From Treponema sp. UBA4377 (GTDB taxonomy: Bacteria > Spirochaetota > Spirochaetia > Treponematales > Treponemataceae): 21,064 bases of DNA. The stretch covers positions 1 to 21,064 of the forward strand of contig DGRX01000031.1 of assembly GCA_002391235.1 (NCBI GenBank). Direction: 5' to 3'. Position 1 is the stretch's first letter. Every line of letters begins with the position of its first letter. Positions 14,216-21,064 of the stretch are shown here, piece after piece. A model generated the notes under the pieces. It had not been told where the DNA came from and ran no database searches. It was given only the letters and a program-made list of their open reading frames with translations. A program made the translations under genes and the position numbers.

Positions 14216-15156
14216 AAAATCAAACAAAAAAGTATGAATCTTATGAATGTACTGCGTTATGTTTAGATATAAGAAATTTTACGCCAACACTTGAAAAATA
14301 CCCAACAGAAGAGTTTTATGAATTATTACATAATGTTTATTGTGCTGGTTTTAATATAGCAAATTGTTTAGCTAAAAAAGATAAAAATAAACATTTTTAT
14401 ATAAATTCTACGGGAGACGGATTTATTTGTGTATTCTTTGATGATTCAGATCATTATATAAAAGCATACTTAATGGGAATTCTCTTACTAAAAAAGTTAC
14501 CAGATTTATTAAATAAGTTTTATTCAAATAAAAAAGATATTTCTTGTGACACAACATATAAATTTGGTATTGGAATTGAAAGTGGAAGTGCGGTGCGCAT
14601 TAAAACAAGTGGTAGAATCAATGCAATTGAAACATTAATCGGAGATGCAATTAATTTAGCTGCTCGTATAGAAAGTAAAACAAAAGAATATACAGATAGT
14701 CCGTTAATTTATGGAGAAGTATTAAATCAAAAATTATCACTAAATATATTTGGAAAAGATTATGATAGTTTAACTAAAAAAGCTCAAAATCCTAGTTCCG
14801 AAGAAGAATTAAATGGAGTTAATTCAAAAATGAATGAGATAAATGCAAGTTTATTATCTGATTACTTGCATAAACATTGTATTAAAGGACATAAACCCGG
14901 AGAAAGATTATATAAACTTTCAATTTCTATGTTAAAAAATTTAGATATCAATAACTGGAGTGTTTTATCTACAACAAAAATGCCAGCTACAGTAAGTAAA
15001 GTTTTTAAGAGATTATGGAAAATTACAGATATTTGGGATCTAGAAAAAATACCTCAAGAATTATATATGGTTCAATCTAAGCAAGGTTTTTCAAAAGCAG
15101 GGGCTGGTCTTTCTGAAGTGAGATATCCGCTTGTAGAAATTGATTCAAAGTTATAA
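14212..15156 (+). CDS. Class III adenylate/guanylate cyclase-like protein, defence-type candidate
   Basis: 314-residue soluble protein with an N-terminal cyclase homology domain (10-180). Metal-binding Asp residues are D19 in CLDIRNFT and D69 in STGDGF; the transition-state pair is N148 and R152 in GDAINLAARIES. By eye alignment, the Lys and Asp that read adenine in canonical adenylyl cyclases correspond to N65 and T141, so base choice may differ. The 180-314 region is unassigned and could be regulatory. No TM or receiver domain is present. ATG 14212 overlaps the preceding TM-protein stop (ATGA), implying a functional pair. DNA here is very AT-rich compared with the flanks, suggesting acquisition. 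Position next to a type I R-M operon and a TM partner resembles Pycsar antiphage operons (class III cyclase plus membrane effector). Known: class III fold. Inferred: defence role and non-cAMP product. Confidence 0.85.
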   Translation: MKNQTKKYESYECTALCLDIRNFTPTLEKYPTEEFYELLHNVYCAGFNIANCLAKKDKNKHFYINSTGDGFICVFFDDSDHYIKAYLMGILLLKKLPDLLNKFYSNKKDISCDTTYKFGIGIESGSAVRIKTSGRINAIETLIGDAINLAARIESKTKEYTDSPLIYGEVLNQKLSLNIFGKDYDSLTKKAQNPSSEEELNGVNSKMNEINASLLSDYLHKHCIKGHKPGERLYKLSISMLKNLDINNWSVLSTTKMPATVSKVFKRLWKITDIWDLEKIPQELYMVQSKQGFSKAGAGLSEVRYPLVEIDSKL

Positions 15157-15166
15157 TAAAAAAAAT

Positions 15167-16069
15167 ATGGACCAAAAGTTCCTAAAACACCTTATTTCAG
15201 AATGTCCTCTAAATAATTTCACAGAAGATGAAAATAGCGCAAAACGGCATCAAATTCTTGATGATTATTTGGAGAAATTCACTGATTCACTCTATAAAAA
15301 TGAAAATCAACTGATGGAACATTTTTGGAGCGATTACATTGGTTTTTCAGAAGTTGGAATGCTTATATCTTCAAAAATGCTTAGAAGATGTTTTATTTAT
15401 TTGGATTGCGCGGTCGCAGTTTACAACTACATCGCCAAAAAGAGTAAAGAAAAGAAAAATACAGAATTAGCTAAACACATTTCAATTCAACTGCAAAATG
15501 ATTTGAATCAATTTAAAAGCATGCTGCTTCTTGCGATGAACGGTTGTCTTAATAGTTTGATTATGGTGTATCGTTCTTTATATGAAAGTTTTGTAATTGG
15601 GCAATACTTGGTTCAGAATCCAGATTTGGTTCCAACATATAACGCTCATGCACAATTTTTAAGATACCGCCTTACACAAGTTGTGGGGAATAGCAAACCG
15701 GAATGGGATAAAAAGTATAATGAGTATATTGAAAAATATGGCAAAGAATTTGTAGAGGATTACGGTTGGACAAAAAGCAAACTTCCAAATAAAAAGGACA
15801 GAAAATTAGGAACACTAGCAAAAGCTTGTAAACTTGAGGGTGCGTTTTCAAAATTATATAAGTTTTCTTGCAGTTATGTTCATTCCTCCGCTTTTTCTGT
15901 TTCCAGCAGGCCGGATTTAAACCAAATGAAAGTTTTCTTTAATGCATCCATGCATATCATAGAATCAGAAATAACAGATTATATTAGCGAATTAAACATT
16001 CCAACAAAAGAAGGCGTAATACTGCGGAATATTTTGATATTCTTGTGGCAGGATTTTGAAAAAATATAA
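15167..16069 (+). CDS. DUF5677-like helical protein
   Basis: 300-residue, mostly helical soluble protein. It shows the pattern I associate with DUF5677: a central helix with SLIMVYRSLYESFVIGQYL (130-148), then HAQFLRYRL (161-169), and a later YKFSCSYVHSSAFS (231-244). Function unknown. ATG 15167 lies 10 nt after the cyclase stop; an in-frame TTG at 15140 overlaps the cyclase gene. Neither has a strong Shine-Dalgarno, so translation may depend on coupling. It is the last plus-strand gene of the AT-rich block and faces the minus-strand remnant and araC. The location suggests membership in the same defence-like operon. The all-helical fold with a conserved His is reminiscent of HEPN proteins, but no RxxxxH motif is seen, so that is not claimed. 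Confidence 0.75.
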   Translation: MDQKFLKHLISECPLNNFTEDENSAKRHQILDDYLEKFTDSLYKNENQLMEHFWSDYIGFSEVGMLISSKMLRRCFIYLDCAVAVYNYIAKKSKEKKNTELAKHISIQLQNDLNQFKSMLLLAMNGCLNSLIMVYRSLYESFVIGQYLVQNPDLVPTYNAHAQFLRYRLTQVVGNSKPEWDKKYNEYIEKYGKEFVEDYGWTKSKLPNKKDRKLGTLAKACKLEGAFSKLYKFSCSYVHSSAFSVSSRPDLNQMKVFFNASMHIIESEITDYISELNIPTKEGVILRNILIFLWQDFEKI

Positions 16070-16076
16070 TTCCCCC

Positions 16077-16266
16077 TTACTTCCACCCCTCCCAAACCTT
16101 TTGCGCCATGCCGACGGTGGCTTCGCTTTTGCCATTGCGGCAGACGGGTTGGACTAGGAGTTTGGCTTGGTTTTCAAAGAGCTTTGATTCTTTGTCGCTG
16201 TCGTCAAGGTAGGCCACGCTTGAGTAGTCTTTGCTTTTTGTAGCGCCCCGCGCCGCAAATGTCAAG
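16077..16266 (-). pseudogene. C-terminal remnant of an unidentified gene downstream of araC
   Basis: On the minus strand, just after the araC stop, an open frame with GC-rich codon use like araC runs to a stop at 16077-16079: about 60 residues including SSVAYLDDSDKESKLFENQ and QPVCRNGKSEATVGMAQKVW. It reads like the natural end of a longer protein, but its only ATG lies inside araC (16310) and no ribosome site precedes the unique part. A TTGACA-N17-TACAAA promoter-like pair (16260-16265 and 16237-16242) falls in it. The likely explanation is deletion of the 5' part of a gene that once followed araC, at the edge of the AT-rich block. I do not recognise the family. A short real gene is possible. 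Confidence 0.4.
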
Positions 16267-17166
16267 TTATCCCCGCTGGCCCTTCTTGTAATCCCTGGGA
16301 GATTGGCCAAAGCATTTCTTGAACGTTTCGGCCATGTAGCTGGCGCCGGTAAAGCCGGTCATGTCGGCGATTTCGGGCATGGACATTCCGCTGGAAACAA
16401 GAAGGTCGGCCACTTTGCGGCAGCGGTATTGCGCCAAATATTCCATCGGGGATTTTTCGGTCAGCTTGTTGAAGATTTGGTTGCAAAGGCTTTGGCTCAC
16501 TCCGCCCGCCGCCGCGATGTCCGAAAGCGTTATGCGCTCTTTGTAGCGCTCGTCGATAAAAAGCATCATCGCCTTTAGACTTGAGTTGTGGCCGGATTTT
16601 TCTTCCATGCCGCGCACGTGGAGGCGGTAGGCTTCGGTAAAGCGGCGCATGATGATGTCCCAGATTTCAAAAAAATATTTGGTGATCAAAAATTCGTTTC
16701 CATTCGCGCGCCGTTCCATGTCAAGGACAAGCTGGTGAATTATCGGCGCGTCAAAATCTTCCGCCTTAAAATGCGCAAAGGGAACTGTTTTATCGGCTAC
16801 AATCGGGAGCACCGCCTTTTGTTCCACCGCGAAAGAGGAGCAAAGTATTTTTGGATGCAAAATCGCGATGACGTAGCGCGAAACGCGGTTTGTCGTGGAA
16901 AGCGAATAGTGAATCGCGCCTGAATTGACAAAAATCGTGTCGCCCTTTTTTAGCTTGACAAGCGTTCCTTCAACCATGTAGGCCATCTCGCCGCCCTTTA
17001 CTGAAACGATTTCCACGTCTTCGTGGTAATGGGGAACGCGTTCCCAGCCGCAGCCTTTTACAAGGTAGCCGTCAAAAATGTATGATGGAAAAGAAGGGTC
17101 GTCATACTTTACGATTTCAGAACCGTCCCTGCGCTTTATGATGATTCCCCTTCTTATTTTTGCCAT
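16267..17166 (-). CDS. AraC-family transcriptional regulator with cupin sensor domain
   Basis: 299-residue DNA-binding regulator. The N-terminal cupin/AraC-binding domain (about 30-110) has HYHEDVEIVSVKGGEM and GDTIFVNSGAIH. The C-terminal AraC/XylS domain (about 195-295) has two helix-turn-helix motifs: ITLSDIAAAGGVSQSLCNQIF (212-232) and MPEIADMTGFTGASYMAETF (263-282), followed by the family signature FKKCFGQSPRDYKK. The layout matches regulators of sugar-utilisation genes. Start CAT 17164-17166 has GGAGG on the minus strand (complement of 17171-17175). It is divergent from the cupin-phosphatase run across 136 nt with back-to-back promoters, so it may control that run, itself, or the lost gene downstream. 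The inducer is not evident. Confidence 0.93.
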   Translation of the reverse strand: MAKIRRGIIIKRRDGSEIVKYDDPSFPSYIFDGYLVKGCGWERVPHYHEDVEIVSVKGGEMAYMVEGTLVKLKKGDTIFVNSGAIHYSLSTTNRVSRYVIAILHPKILCSSFAVEQKAVLPIVADKTVPFAHFKAEDFDAPIIHQLVLDMERRANGNEFLITKYFFEIWDIIMRRFTEAYRLHVRGMEEKSGHNSSLKAMMLFIDERYKERITLSDIAAAGGVSQSLCNQIFNKLTEKSPMEYLAQYRCRKVADLLVSSGMSMPEIADMTGFTGASYMAETFKKCFGQSPRDYKKGQRG

Positions 17167-17187
17167 TTTTCCTCCAAAGGCCGAAAT

Positions 17188-17216
17188 ATTATAACAATTT
17201 TATATTCAATGCGCAA
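17188..17216 (-). promoter_or_regulatory. Promoter of araC (minus strand)
   Basis: On the minus strand TTGCGC (17211-17216), 17-nt spacer, TATAAT (17188-17193), about 20 nt before the araC start. The -10 is perfect. The -35 sits in a partly symmetrical TGCGCA-centred stretch (17207-17224) that could be an operator. Confidence 0.5.
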
Positions 17217-17251
17217 TATTGTTATTAAAATATGTAATTTTAATAATTTTC

Positions 17252-17280
17252 TTACATATAAATAATTAGTATGATATAAT
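17252..17280 (+). promoter_or_regulatory. Promoter of the cupin-phosphatase-GNAT run
   Basis: TTACAT (17252-17257), 17-nt spacer, TATAAT (17275-17280), in an AT-rich intergenic stretch. The 22 nt between the -10 and the cupin ATG hold an AGGAGG ribosome site. Confidence 0.6.
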
Positions 17281-17302
17281 CAGTTAAAGGCAGGAGGAAA
17301 AC

Positions 17303-17668
17303 ATGGAATTCATCAAAGCAAGCGAAATCAAAGAACTTTCAAATCCAGGTGTGGTTTCGCGCCAGCTTTTAAATCCGGAAAATTCAACGAGCGAGCGCGT
17401 GACCATTACCGAAGTTCATCTTGTTCCCGGTGCGATACAGCCGCGCCACACTCACGACGCTTCCGAGCAAATCTGGTATGCCACCAAAGGTTCCGGCAAA
17501 CTTCTTCTTGCCGACGACAAGGAAAAAGAATTCAAGGCGGGAGACGTTGCCCGATTCGCTGACAAGGACGTTCACGGACTTTTGAACGACGGCGACGGGG
17601 AGTTTATTTACGTTTCCGTTACTGCGCCTCCAATCAATTTTGGATACGCGTATAAGGACAAGAGGTAG
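17303..17668 (+). CDS. Cupin domain protein
   Basis: 121-residue single-domain cupin, a small beta-barrel metal-binding protein of unknown substrate. Metal ligands of motif 1 are H49, H51 and E55 in RHTHDASEQIWY, followed by KGSGKLLL; motif 2 is GDVARFADKDVHGLLN with H91. All four usual ligands are therefore present. AGGAGG lies just upstream of ATG 17303. It is the first gene after the predicted promoter and is divergent from araC, whose sensor domain is also a cupin. A role in sugar or small-molecule isomerisation or sensing is possible but not shown. Confidence 0.88.
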   Translation: MEFIKASEIKELSNPGVVSRQLLNPENSTSERVTITEVHLVPGAIQPRHTHDASEQIWYATKGSGKLLLADDKEKEFKAGDVARFADKDVHGLLNDGDGEFIYVSVTAPPINFGYAYKDKR

Positions 17669-17675
17669 GAAAAGT

Positions 17676-18251
17676 ATGACGACGATTTATTTTGTACGGC
17701 ACTGCAAGCCAGACGGAAAAATCAAGGATGACAGAAACCGTCCGTTGACAGAAGAAGGCCTTGAAGACTCAATCAAGGTGGCGGAAATTCTCAAGGACAA
17801 ACAAATCGACGTTTTTATCTCAAGCCCCTACAGGCGGAGCTATGATTCAATAAAAAAAGCCGCAGAATCTTACGGCAAATCGATTCAGACTGACGAACGT
17901 CTCCATGAACGCAAGGCTGGAAAAGACGGCAACAATCATGAAATGTTCAAAAAACGCTGGGCGGATTTTGCCTTTGCAGAGGAAGACGGTGAATCCATTG
18001 GAGCCGTTCAGAAAAGAAACATCGAGGCGCTCAATGAAATTCTTGAGAAATATGACGGCAAGAACATTGTCATCGGAACTCACGGAACGGCGCTTTCTTC
18101 CATAATAAACTACTATGACAAAACTTTTAACGGCGAAAGCTTTATGAAAATCATAAACTTTATGCCCTGGATTCTAAAGATGGAATTTGACGGAAAAAAA
18201 TTCCTTTGCAAAGAAGATATTTTTCACATACAAAAAGAGTATAAAGAATAA
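17676..18251 (+). CDS. Histidine phosphatase family protein (phosphoglycerate-mutase-like)
   Basis: 191-residue member of the histidine phosphatase superfamily. The phospho-accepting motif is FVRHCKP (R8, H9), the second Arg is in SSPYRRS (R53 or R54), the likely acid is E78 in LHERKAG, and the second His is H136 in GTHGTAL. Those residues make the catalytic pocket complete. It probably removes phosphate from a small metabolite; the lack of a mutase-specific insertion argues against glycolytic PGM. ATG 17676 is preceded by AGGAAAAG and lies 7 nt after the cupin stop, so the genes are co-transcribed. Confidence 0.9.
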   Translation: MTTIYFVRHCKPDGKIKDDRNRPLTEEGLEDSIKVAEILKDKQIDVFISSPYRRSYDSIKKAAESYGKSIQTDERLHERKAGKDGNNHEMFKKRWADFAFAEEDGESIGAVQKRNIEALNEILEKYDGKNIVIGTHGTALSSIINYYDKTFNGESFMKIINFMPWILKMEFDGKKFLCKEDIFHIQKEYKE

Positions 18252-18262
18252 GGAAAAAAATT

Positions 18263-18610
18263 ATGACGTTTCCAGAATTCATGTTCCGCAATCAAAACAA
18301 GATTCCTTCGTCCCAGCAGAACACGCCGGATATTGAAGGCTATTACTACACCGCGAACGACGGAAGCCAGATGGCATTTTGGATATACAAGGCTGACCGT
18401 GTTTCAAAAGAGCATACCCATAACTATGATGAATGGATGCTTTGCGTTGAGGGTGAATATCTTGTCACGATTGATGGAGAAGAACACCTGCTCCATGCGG
18501 GCGACGAGCTTTTCATTCCCAAAGGCAGCTTGCAGGGTGGAAAGGTAAAGGCCGGAACCCGCTCAATCCACGCATTTGGCGGAAAAAGAATTTCGGAGGA
18601 AAAAAAATGA
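18263..18610 (+). CDS. Cupin domain protein
   Basis: 115-residue cupin. Motif 1 is EHTHNYDEWMLCVEGEY, giving ligands H51, H53 and E57. Motif 2 (GDELFIPKGSLQGGKV) has Gln where a fourth His is usual; H103 in SIHAFGG follows slightly later, so metal binding may differ from the other cupin here, to which it is not closely similar. ATG 18263 follows AGGAAAAA and lies 11 nt after the phosphatase stop; its own stop overlaps the next ATG by 4 nt (ATGA), indicating coupled translation. Confidence 0.85.
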   Translation: MTFPEFMFRNQNKIPSSQQNTPDIEGYYYTANDGSQMAFWIYKADRVSKEHTHNYDEWMLCVEGEYLVTIDGEEHLLHAGDELFIPKGSLQGGKVKAGTRSIHAFGGKRISEEKK

Positions 18611-19077
18611 ACATAACATTTGGACAGGCTGAAAAATCCGATATACCGCAACTTATTCGCTTGCGGCTCGCCTACATGGAAGACGATTTTGGCTCGGTTT
18701 CGGAGCGCGAAAAATCTTGCATGGAAAAGCAGCTTCCCGATTATTTTGAGCGAAAACTCGGAAAAGAACTTTTTGCCTTTGTCGCTCGCGACGGCGATAA
18801 AATTGTTTCGGTCGCCTTGCTTTTGACAATCGAAATGCCAGCAAATCCAAATGTCTTGAGCGGATTTTACGGCGAGGTTCTGAATGTTTTTACTCAAAGC
18901 GAATACCGGGGCAAAGGCTTGGCTTCAACCTTGATGAAAAATTTAATCGCGTTTGCCAAAGAAAAAGGCCTTAGCCGAATTGACCTTAGCGCGACTGACG
19001 CAGGCTTTGGCATTTACGAAAAATTAGGCTTTAAAGAAAAGGAAAACCGCTACCGCGACATGCGACTAAAATTTTAG
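18607..19077 (+). CDS. GNAT family N-acetyltransferase
   Basis: 156-residue acetyltransferase covering the whole protein. Acetyl-CoA loop RGKGLA (101-106) lies in NVFTQSEYRGKGLASTLM, and IYEKLGF near the end is the beta5-alpha4 motif. An N-terminal helix pair (DIPQLIRLRLAYMEDDFG) forms the acceptor side. Translation is coupled to the preceding cupin by the 4-nt overlap; GGAGGAAA lies upstream. Substrate unknown. It is one of three complete GNAT genes in a row that are not close copies of each other. Confidence 0.9.
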   Translation: MNITFGQAEKSDIPQLIRLRLAYMEDDFGSVSEREKSCMEKQLPDYFERKLGKELFAFVARDGDKIVSVALLLTIEMPANPNVLSGFYGEVLNVFTQSEYRGKGLASTLMKNLIAFAKEKGLSRIDLSATDAGFGIYEKLGFKEKENRYRDMRLKF

Positions 19078-19088
19078 GAGAGAATTAT

Positions 19089-19661
19089 ATGCTTACGCAC
19101 ATAGGAACGCAAACGATTGAGACAGAGCGATTGATTCTCCGGCGATTTGAATACACGGACATTGATTCAATGCTCAGGAACTGGATTTCCGATGAAAAGA
19201 CGCAATATGATTACGGAGAGCCATACTACCAAACCTCAGAGGCGGTGCGGAACCTATTTGACACGAAGTATATCGTTTCTTATGCAAAGGATGATTATTA
19301 CCGGTGGGCGGTTATAGAAAAAGAGTCGCGCGAATGCATCGGGCAAATCGCTTATTTTACGATGGACACAAAGAACCTGCACGGCGAGATTGAATATGTT
19401 GTCGGCCCGGCTTTCCAGGGAAAAGGATACGCCACCGAGATGACAAAAGCGGTCATAGCCTTTGGATTTGAAAAAATCAACCTGCACAGAGTTGAAATCG
19501 ACTGCCGCCCGGAAAACACTGCGTCGCGAAGAGTCATAGAAAAATGCGGTCTGACTTATGAAGGATGCTTCCGAGATTTTTTCTGGCGCAAAGACCACTA
19601 TGAAGGAAGAATGGTGTTTTCCATGCTGAAAGAAGAGTATGAGAAAAAGGGGAAAAACTGA
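19089..19661 (+). CDS. GNAT acetyltransferase, RimJ/RimL type
   Basis: 190-residue protein of the RimJ/RimL-like branch of GNATs, which acetylate N-terminal amines of proteins or small amines. It opens with the branch signature IETERLILRRFEYTD (10-24), has the acetyl-CoA loop QGKGYA (110-115) in GPAFQGKGYATEM, and the closing motif RPENTASRRVIEKCGL with N143. AGGAGAGA lies before ATG 19089. The stop shares one base with the next start (TGATG). Whether it modifies a ribosomal protein or an antibiotic cannot be read from the sequence. Confidence 0.92.
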   Translation: MLTHIGTQTIETERLILRRFEYTDIDSMLRNWISDEKTQYDYGEPYYQTSEAVRNLFDTKYIVSYAKDDYYRWAVIEKESRECIGQIAYFTMDTKNLHGEIEYVVGPAFQGKGYATEMTKAVIAFGFEKINLHRVEIDCRPENTASRRVIEKCGLTYEGCFRDFFWRKDHYEGRMVFSMLKEEYEKKGKN

Positions 19662-20080
19662 TGGAAGGATTTACTGTAAAATACAACGAGCTTACGGCTG
19701 AGCAATTCATAGAGCTTTGGCAGGCAGTACACTGGGGAGAAGGACTGACACTGGAGCAGACACGGCTTGCTATGGCACACACATTGTTCAGGGTTTCGAT
19801 ATTCGACGATGAGAAAATAATTGCAATGGCCCGCGTAAATGGAGACATGGGACTTGATTATTACATAAAGGATGTCGTTGTGCGCCCGGAATATCAGGGT
19901 AAGGGAGTCGGACGGATGCTCATAAACGAGATTTTGAAATTCATCAACGACAATGGAATAAAAGGTACGGAAATTTTTGTTGAGCTTTGCGCCATGCCGG
20001 ATAAAATTCCCTTCTACAAAAAATTCGGCTTTGACTCCAACGAGGCACAGAGGCTAAGGCAATTCCTGAAGGTTAAATGA
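19661..20080 (+). CDS. GNAT family N-acetyltransferase
   Basis: 139-residue single-domain acetyltransferase. The acetyl-CoA loop is QGKGVG (79-84) within VVVRPEYQGKGVGRMLINEIL, followed by the FYKKFGF motif near residue 124. ATG 19661 overlaps the previous stop by one base, so translation is coupled. The compact form resembles PaiA/YitI-type small GNATs; substrate unknown. Confidence 0.9.
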   Translation: MEGFTVKYNELTAEQFIELWQAVHWGEGLTLEQTRLAMAHTLFRVSIFDDEKIIAMARVNGDMGLDYYIKDVVVRPEYQGKGVGRMLINEILKFINDNGIKGTEIFVELCAMPDKIPFYKKFGFDSNEAQRLRQFLKVK

Positions 20081-20099
20081 CAAATCACAAGGAGCCCTG

Positions 20100-20849
20100 A
20101 TGAACCCTATTTTTTTATTTGACCTTGACCAGACCTTGCTGAACTTCCACGCATCGGAAGAAAAGGCATTGGAAATAATCTCAAAAAAATACGGTCTTGC
20201 TTACACCAAAGACACTTACAGTCATTTCAAAGATTACAACAAGTCCCTTTGGCTGGAACTGGAAAAAGGAATCATATCGCGAACAGATTTGTTCAGGCTC
20301 AGGTTTACTGATTTTATTGCGCAGTGTAAAGGTGAGTCCTTGGGACTTGATCCGCTTGCAATAAACAAAGAATTCATCGCGACAATGGCAGAAAACGGAG
20401 TCCTGATGGATGGCGCATTGGAATTCGTCAGCAAACTCAAAAGTACAATTTCAGGCTGCAGAATCTACATCATATCAAATGGGGCAACCGTCAATGCAAA
20501 AGGCAGAATAAATTCCACAGGCCTCAATGCATTTCTTGACGGAATTTTTGTAAGCGAAGAGATGGAAATTGCAAAACCGGCAAAAGAATTTTTTGACCGA
20601 GTATTAAGTTCAATCGGAGCAAAAAAAGAGGAATGCATTGTCATAGGAGACTCTCTCATATCCGACATGGCAGGAGCAAAGAATGCCTCCCTTGATTCAG
20701 TCTGGTTTATGCCTCAAGCTGGATGCAATTCAAGCATAGAAAATGAAATGGCACAATATGACATCAATTATTGTGCAAACTCTTTTGACGAACTGTACAA
20801 AATCCTAAAAAACTGGACAGAACAAATTAGCAAAAGGAGACAGAATTGA
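20100..20849 (+). CDS. yjjG: HAD-family phosphatase, YjjG-type 5'-nucleotidase
   Basis: 249-residue haloacid-dehalogenase-type hydrolase. Motif I is FDLDQT (nucleophile D8, acid D10), motif II ISNG (S125), motif III Lys in AKPAKEFF (K158), motif IV GDSLISDMAG (D183, D188). The cap region contains YNKSLWLELEKGIISRTDL, which aligns with the YjjG/YfnB cap (E. coli has NKPLW and NGAIT at the same place). Relatives dephosphorylate dUMP/dTMP and non-canonical pyrimidine nucleotides, a house-cleaning activity. AAGGAG (20089-20094) precedes ATG 20100, 19 nt after the GNAT stop. Family is firm; the exact YjjG function is inferred. Confidence 0.88.
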   Translation: MNPIFLFDLDQTLLNFHASEEKALEIISKKYGLAYTKDTYSHFKDYNKSLWLELEKGIISRTDLFRLRFTDFIAQCKGESLGLDPLAINKEFIATMAENGVLMDGALEFVSKLKSTISGCRIYIISNGATVNAKGRINSTGLNAFLDGIFVSEEMEIAKPAKEFFDRVLSSIGAKKEECIVIGDSLISDMAGAKNASLDSVWFMPQAGCNSSIENEMAQYDINYCANSFDELYKILKNWTEQISKRRQN

Positions 20850-21064
20850 AAGACAAACTGATTTTAAAAGACTATTTTTCTTATGAAGACAAAGAAAGCA
20901 TTCTGGCTCAGATGCAGGCTCATTCAAAAGAATGGGGCGCGATTCCCTTTTTGCTTTCACTTTTAAAAGAAGGCTCTTTTCACCAGAAGCTTGGGAAAGG
21001 CAGCTTATATCTTCTGCTTGACGAAGAGAAACTTACCGATGGCAAACCAAGTCTTGCATCCTTT
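20846..21064 (+). CDS. GNAT-like protein, 3'-partial
   Basis: Frame open from TTG 20846 to the window edge (73 codons). The TTG overlaps the HAD stop (TTGA) and has AGGAGA (20835-20840) 5 nt upstream, so a TTG start is plausible. The sequence LKDKLILKDYFSYEDKES, then KEWGAIPFLLSLLKEG and LGKGSLYLLLDEEKL resembles the N-terminus of a clostridial/spirochaetal GNAT subgroup. The acetyl-CoA loop would be beyond the window, so the assignment is tentative. Confidence 0.6.
   Translation, partial: MKDKLILKDYFSYEDKESILAQMQAHSKEWGAIPFLLSLLKEGSFHQKLGKGSLYLLLDEEKLTDGKPSLASF

Noticed and set aside
16237..16265. Minus-strand TTGACA-N17-TACAAA as a real promoter
   Set aside because: The spacer is very GC-rich, the -10 matches weakly, and no intact gene with a ribosome site follows.

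Overview
The window looks like a bacterial chromosome segment, most likely from a spirochaete of the genus Treponema. This is inference: the evidence is an integron-type attC site of the kind known from Treponema integrons, Treponema-like gene content, and strong Shine-Dalgarno sites in front of most genes. No rRNA, tRNA or other taxonomic marker is present. Base composition is patchy. The block at about 1.7-7.2 kb and the araC region are visibly GC-rich, while 13.7-16.1 kb is very AT-rich, which suggests imported DNA.

Layout. (1) 2-1494: a membrane-anchored lipase-like hydrolase (5' end outside the window), a 63-bp attC-like site, and a RidA-family protein. (2) 1501-7158: a sigma70-type promoter, a 5' leader with an attenuator-like hairpin, and a tight same-strand run: ABC-F ATPase, GNAT acetyltransferase, SGNH hydrolase, a fused MEMO/AMMECR1 protein and the radical SAM enzyme AmrS. 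The last two make a complete AmmeMemoRadiSam set. (3) 7191-13717: a type I restriction-modification operon, hsdR - GxxExxY gene - hsdM - small polyvalent-protein-like ORF - hsdS. (4) 13721-16069: an AT-rich, defence-island-like trio: a TM-anchored protein gene interrupted by an in-frame TAG, a class III nucleotidyl cyclase coupled to it by a 4-nt overlap, and a DUF5677-like helical protein. (5) 16077-17166 (minus strand): a C-terminal gene remnant and an AraC-family regulator. (6) 17303-end: divergent from araC, a tightly packed run of cupin, histidine phosphatase, cupin, three GNATs, a YjjG-type HAD phosphatase and a partial GNAT-like gene.

Most interesting points. The GxxExxY gene is bracketed by imperfect inverted repeats (9690-9724 and 10107-10143). 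The same two half-repeats recur without the gene as a 90-bp palindromic element read in frame inside hsdS (12330-12419). This looks like a mobile palindromic element that exists in an empty and a GxxExxY-carrying form. Removing the carrying copy restores ordinary hsdR-hsdM spacing. Second, the TM protein plus class III cyclase pair beside a type I R-M operon resembles the architecture of cyclic-nucleotide defence (Pycsar-like). The residues that normally select adenine appear replaced in the cyclase, and the putative membrane partner carries a premature stop.
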